Positions 60,526 through 64,000 of a stretch of 64,000 nucleotides of DNA are shown here, piece by piece. Position 1 is the first letter of the stretch; each line of letters begins with the position of its first letter. The translations under genes and the position numbers were made by a program. The notes under the pieces were generated by a model. The model saw only the letters and a program-made list of their open reading frames with translations, did not search any database and was not told where the DNA came from. Source of the stretch: Folioceros fuciformis (lineage: Eukaryota > Anthocerotophyta > Anthocerotopsida > Anthocerotales); the NCBI GenBank assembly GCA_049999805.1, contig JBNGIO010003970.1, positions 17,403-81,402 on the forward strand, in the 5' to 3' direction.

Positions 60526-60578
60526 AACCCCGGCACTGTTTGCCAAAGGTTCGACCAAGCAGGCACGCACATGCTGGC
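60498..60578. repeat. Inverted repeat with 19-bp arms
   Basis: GCATGTGCGTGCCTGCTTG (about 60498) is followed about 36 nt later by its exact complement CAAGCAGGCACGCACATGC (about 60557-60575). The pair starts from the last unit of the composite tandem repeat, so the array seems to have ended in an inverted duplication. Confidence 0.8.
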
Positions 60579-61439
60579 ATGTTGACAAGGAATTTAGTGG
60601 GGAGCGGGGGAAAGCGATCTGAAACAGTGGAGACGGGTGGAGTGAGCCTACAGTCGCGCAGCACAAAAATGGTATGGCAAGAATGGGAGGCGGGACTGAC
60701 TCTCGGAGGTCGCAGCATACTGCAGGAATTTAAGAGCAAGTCGTGCTGGAGGTCTTCTGGAAGCACGAACCAGCAGCAGTGGAGGCGGCGGTAGCGGTAG
60801 CGGCGGCATGAGTCTCGGCCCGAACTGCGGCAGGAGCGGTAACTGGACTGCAAGAGAAGCAGCGCGACATCGGGATTCAGTGACAACTGGTAGCAGTGCT
60901 GGCGCTACTGTAGGCCCAGAAGCCCGTGGGGGTGTCACTTAGTAATCCTGCTGCACATGCCCGCCACTGGCCTGCTCATTTTAGTAACTAGAATGGAAGC
61001 TCAAGCTCTCAACCTGGACTCTGCCAAACTCGGCCGACGGTCTGCGCTGTGGTTGGTTTTTTGGGCCTTCTGCGCCCCCCGGCGACTCGTCTATCCTGTC
61101 CAAGATTCTGCGGCTTCGGCCTTTCGGTCTCCCTGACAAGATTGACAAGGCGAAAGTAAGTTGCACCCTGCTATGGACTGGCGGATTTGGCACTGCAGCA
61201 CAGGATCATGTCCAGTGCACCATCATGCCTGGACTAGTGTATCTGTCCATCTGGACTCTGCACGTCGGGAGAGGAGACTGTTGATGATCTATCGCAAACT
61301 CATGCAGGCCAGGGGCCCACAGGGAGGATCATGTCCCTACCTTCAGTGTGTGATACATTTTGGTACTGAAGAAGATAGTTGTGCTCCGGTACAGGCAAAG
61401 CTGTACATACCAGTACATACCTGCCCACTACCCCACTAA
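60530..61439. other. Intergenic stretch downstream of the POT gene
   Basis: It contains (GGCGGTAGC)-like triplet-rich sequence at 60770-60810 and short frames without domains. A 20-bp inverted pair, GCATGTGCGTGCCTGCTTG near 60500 and CAAGCAGGCACGCACATGC near 60556, can form a hairpin. The frames at 60425-60938 (-) are Pro/Leu-rich composition artefacts. Confidence 0.4.
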
Positions 61440-63555
61440 CTAGCCTTGCCGCTGCTGGTAAGGGAAGCCAGACGCGAGCCGGGACAACGTGAGCGACGCG
61501 ACCACAGCCAGGCCGGCGAACACGAAAAACTCGTTTGCCATGGACAGCCTTTCCCCGATTATGGCCACCATGATAATGGTCACCAGGTTGCCTGCGCAAA
61601 CTCAGTGTCACAAGCAAGGGGTCTGGTGAAAGCCTCCAACAAAGGTACCAAGATAGCTATTGAGTGGCAGTTAGACAGTGACACTTGGGGCAGAAAGGGC
61701 AGAGCAGGGGGTTTGCTGAAATGCACGGGAAACAAGGTAAAGCAAGGAGAAGGAGAAGCAAACCCACCAGCTGCCACGGTGAGCATCCACGCCGACTGCG
61801 CCGCTGCTTTCATGGTGGACGGTGCCTCGCTGTAGGCGAAGGCGGATCCTGTTGCCAAGCCACGTGTTCCAATCATGACACGCACATAGGGCAGTAAGTC
61901 AGGACCAGGAGGTGGAAGGAATGCAGCATCTCACACGTACCAGTGACGCTGAAGAGAACCTCTCCGGCCGTGATGAGCACGTACTGCGGCAGTTGCCAGA
62001 GGATGCAAAGCTGCTGCTCTCCGTGAGTCTCGATTGCCAGCTGAAGCAGCCCGGCTACCACGAAGGCTAGCGCAGCCAGCACAATGCCAACCACCATTCT
62101 TGCCAGAGGCGAGAAACGCACTCCTAAATCCCGTAGGCCGGGATATATCAGCTGGTCTGCTACTGGGATCATGAGCAGCACCAGCGTCGGGTTCAAGGCC
62201 TGAGGTAGCAGGCACCCCACACAAGCATTAGTTTACAAGGTTAGTCTCAGCTTTGGCTCTCTCTCTTGCACGTTTTGTTGGTCCAGGAGCATCAATCCAA
62301 CACCCGCACATATGGATGCTACAATGCACGCATGGATGGCTTGGCCCTGGGCCCTCGGCTTGGCTTACCACCATCTGATCTGGTTGGATGACCAATCCCC
62401 CCAGCCAGGAAATGCGCCCATTCAACTTGCTGCCCTGGAACACCCACTTGGAGGACTGCTGGTCGCCAAGAGCCCAATACACAGGAGTGGGCAGCAGCAC
62501 CAAGATCACCCGCAACAGCCTCTTGAGATCCTCCACCTCACTTTCATCGTGCTTCACCTTGGCACCATCCAACCAGTGTCCCCCTGTATTGCTACTGCTG
62601 CTGCTTCCCTCGCTACTCTGCTCCAAAAGGAGGGGAGCTTTTTCCTCCTTCTTGCCTCTAACCTTCCAGGCATCCCTAGCTATTCTCATGACCGACCCAT
62701 AAACATTCGCGTCCGGTGACCTCACCACATACGACCTCCTGCCTCCCCAAAATGCGGACAGAGCCAGCAGGGCCATCACACCCAGCACCGTGAAGGCCAC
62801 AGCGTAGGATGTCCTGGCTCTAAGGAAAGGAGTCAGCAGCTTGGTCAACACGGAGGCCGAGTTGGCCACGAAGTAGAATAGCGAGAAAAACCTGCGCTGC
62901 ACGAGCTCGCGGGTGCCCAAGTTCCAAACAGAGTACTCCACCTGGTCCGCCCCGAATGCACAGATGCAGGGCCTCATCCCCCCGGCACTGAGACCAACTA
63001 GAAAGATTCCCAAAGACGAGGCGCACACCAGTGCCGCCCGGGGCGACCAAGTGACTGCATCTCGTAGAGACGACAGCAGCAGTATCCAGATGCCCGCAAC
63101 GTCGAAGACTTCCAGCCAGAAGATAGTGCGATAGCTGCCCTGCCACCACATTCATTCAGCACCCAACTGTGAGTCCCACAGCCAGCAGTGCAACTCTCAT
63201 CAAGCTCAACTTCTTCGGTCAATAAGAGTTGAACAGCATCGTGACCTACCCACACACCGTCGCTCACGAAGCCGCTCAGCAGGGGCGCGGTGTATGTCAC
63301 CACCACAAACAGATGAACAAGCTCGGTGGCTGTGTTCTCGCTTAAACCCAGATGCTGATACAGGTACAACGCTAGCACAGCCTTCAGACCATAGAACACA
63401 AATCTTTCCGGGAACTCTGAGGCCACCAGGAACTTGATGCTGGACGGGAAGGAGCTGAAGTAGCCAGCACTAGCCACGCTATATCCGCTGGCCACTTCTG
63501 GGAGAGGCAGCGCTTCTGCGTCGTCGGCGGGCACGGGAGTCGTCGTTGCTGCCAT
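61440..63555 (-). CDS. POT/NPF-family proton-coupled transporter
   Basis: Five exons fit exactly: 63555-63250, 63139-62369, 62199-61941, 61848-61768 and 61591-61440, about 522 residues. The ExxER proton-coupling motif is present (ASEFPERFVFYGLKAVLALY), followed by the PTR signature region (LLSGFVSDGVW/GSYRTIFW and GLSAGGMRPCICAFGADQV). About twelve membrane segments are expected; a central Glu/Lys/Ser-rich cytosolic loop precedes RVILVLLPTPVYWALGDQQ. Late motifs include LPQYVLITAGEVLFSVTG and GSAFAYSEAPSTMKAAAQS, the conserved EFAYSQAP-type site. Family knowledge: members move di/tripeptides, nitrate, hormones or other small molecules with H+, and the substrate cannot be read from sequence. 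The protein is slightly shorter than typical plant NPFs (about 570-600) and its loop layout looks PepT-like. Confidence 0.9.
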
Positions 63556-64000
63556 CTCCCGTCAGTTTAGGCCCCTGAGCTACTCGCTTGCCTTCTCCGC
63601 CGCGGCATCTGTTGGAGGGCTACTGACAATCCGGTCCGTGCGGTGCGCAGTTGCAGGAACATTCTTCAAAAAAAAAACGTGTCAAGCTGAGTGATTGAGT
63701 AGGGAGGAGGGCTCCGGATCCGGACCGAGCTCCGTTTGCTCCGTTTCGGTGTCGGTCCGAGATTTTCGTAAAGCGGGACCATGCTTTCCATTTCTCAGCC
63801 CACTATTTTTCCCGGGTTCTATTATGGGAGACATTGGGCTTTACACGCAGGGAAGAGAAAAAAGCGGACCCTGTACAGAAGCCTAAAGTGAACAGGAAAT
63901 AGAGCGGGCGGACACCATTAATGGTGCCCGCACGTTCCCTACGTCTCCGTTCGGTACCCGCTATACAGTCCACCCTCCCTAAATGTTACCTGTTGGGAGT
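63556..64000. promoter_or_regulatory. Upstream region of the POT gene
   Basis: This would hold the POT promoter and 5' UTR. It includes an A9 tract at 63669-63677 and GGCTCCGGATCCGGACCGAGC palindromic sequence (63709-63729). A 63-codon plus frame lacks a domain. No other gene starts before the window ends. Confidence 0.35.

Noticed and set aside
60210-60938. Minus-strand Pro/Ser/His-rich frames of 96-153 codons
   Set aside because: They are produced by the composite tandem repeat and triplet-rich sequence and overlap in different frames.

Overview
This window comes from a plant-lineage nuclear genome. I read it as a streptophyte (charophyte alga or early-diverging land plant) but cannot name the species. 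The support is: short GT-AG introns of roughly 50-170 bp in almost every gene; plant-type proteins such as a CPR5 homologue, a RH26/RH31-type DEAD helicase, plastid-targeted proteins and a VIR3-like peptidase; a Mutator-like transposon; and many minisatellites. There are no bacterial operons, ribosome-binding sites or CRISPR arrays.

Layout. 1-12.4 kb is gene-poor: GC-rich low-complexity sequence, a 27-bp minisatellite (about 2.0-2.26 kb), and eroded mobile-element coding sequence, including a DNA-methyltransferase-like relic (5.4-7.9 kb) and a coiled-coil ORF relic (9.6-10.9 kb). 12.66-16.33 kb encodes an NVL/CDC48C-type double AAA ATPase (+). 17.0-20.3 kb is a decayed Mutator-like element (MULE) with about 160-bp terminal inverted repeats, each holding its own palindrome. 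20.7-21.6 kb (-) is a plastid-type tRNA-binding-domain protein. 22.4-25.8 kb (+) is a three-part fusion: BtuF-like metal/corrinoid-binding domain, Cys-rich DUF5522-like module and degenerate PP-loop domain. 26.3-28.4 kb (-) is an intronless DEAD-box helicase that shares a short divergent promoter with a SnoaL/NTF2-like protein (28.7-29.6 kb, +). 29.8-32.5 kb (+) is a CWC27-type spliceosomal cyclophilin, and 32.9-33.4 kb (+) is intronless prefoldin subunit 2. 34.9-35.4 kb holds copied fragments of the NVL gene and of an ABCC transporter. 35.9-38.9 kb (-), probably extending to 43.3 kb, is a SUV3 RNA helicase with a decayed second prefoldin-2 copy in an upstream intron. 45.2-46.4 kb (+) is TFIIS. 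46.8-48.7 kb (+) is an ATPase-less, M41-like plastid peptidase. 48.9-51.9 kb (-) is CPR5 with an unusual N-terminal extension. 52.4-52.9 kb (+) is an unknown small protein. 53.2-57.9 kb (-) is a CLC anion transporter with an altered selectivity motif. 57.9-60.5 kb is a cluster of unrelated minisatellites. 61.4-63.6 kb (-) is a POT/NPF proton-coupled transporter.

The genes do not form a pathway. They are mostly housekeeping: ribosome biogenesis, splicing, organelle RNA turnover, chaperone and transcription elongation. The most unusual items are the binding-protein/DUF5522/PP-loop fusion, the CLC lacking the GSGIPE motif, the CPR5 N-terminal extension, and the gene fragments and pseudogene copied from genes in the same window. 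Exon boundaries were placed by hand from reading frame and splice-site fit, without transcript data.
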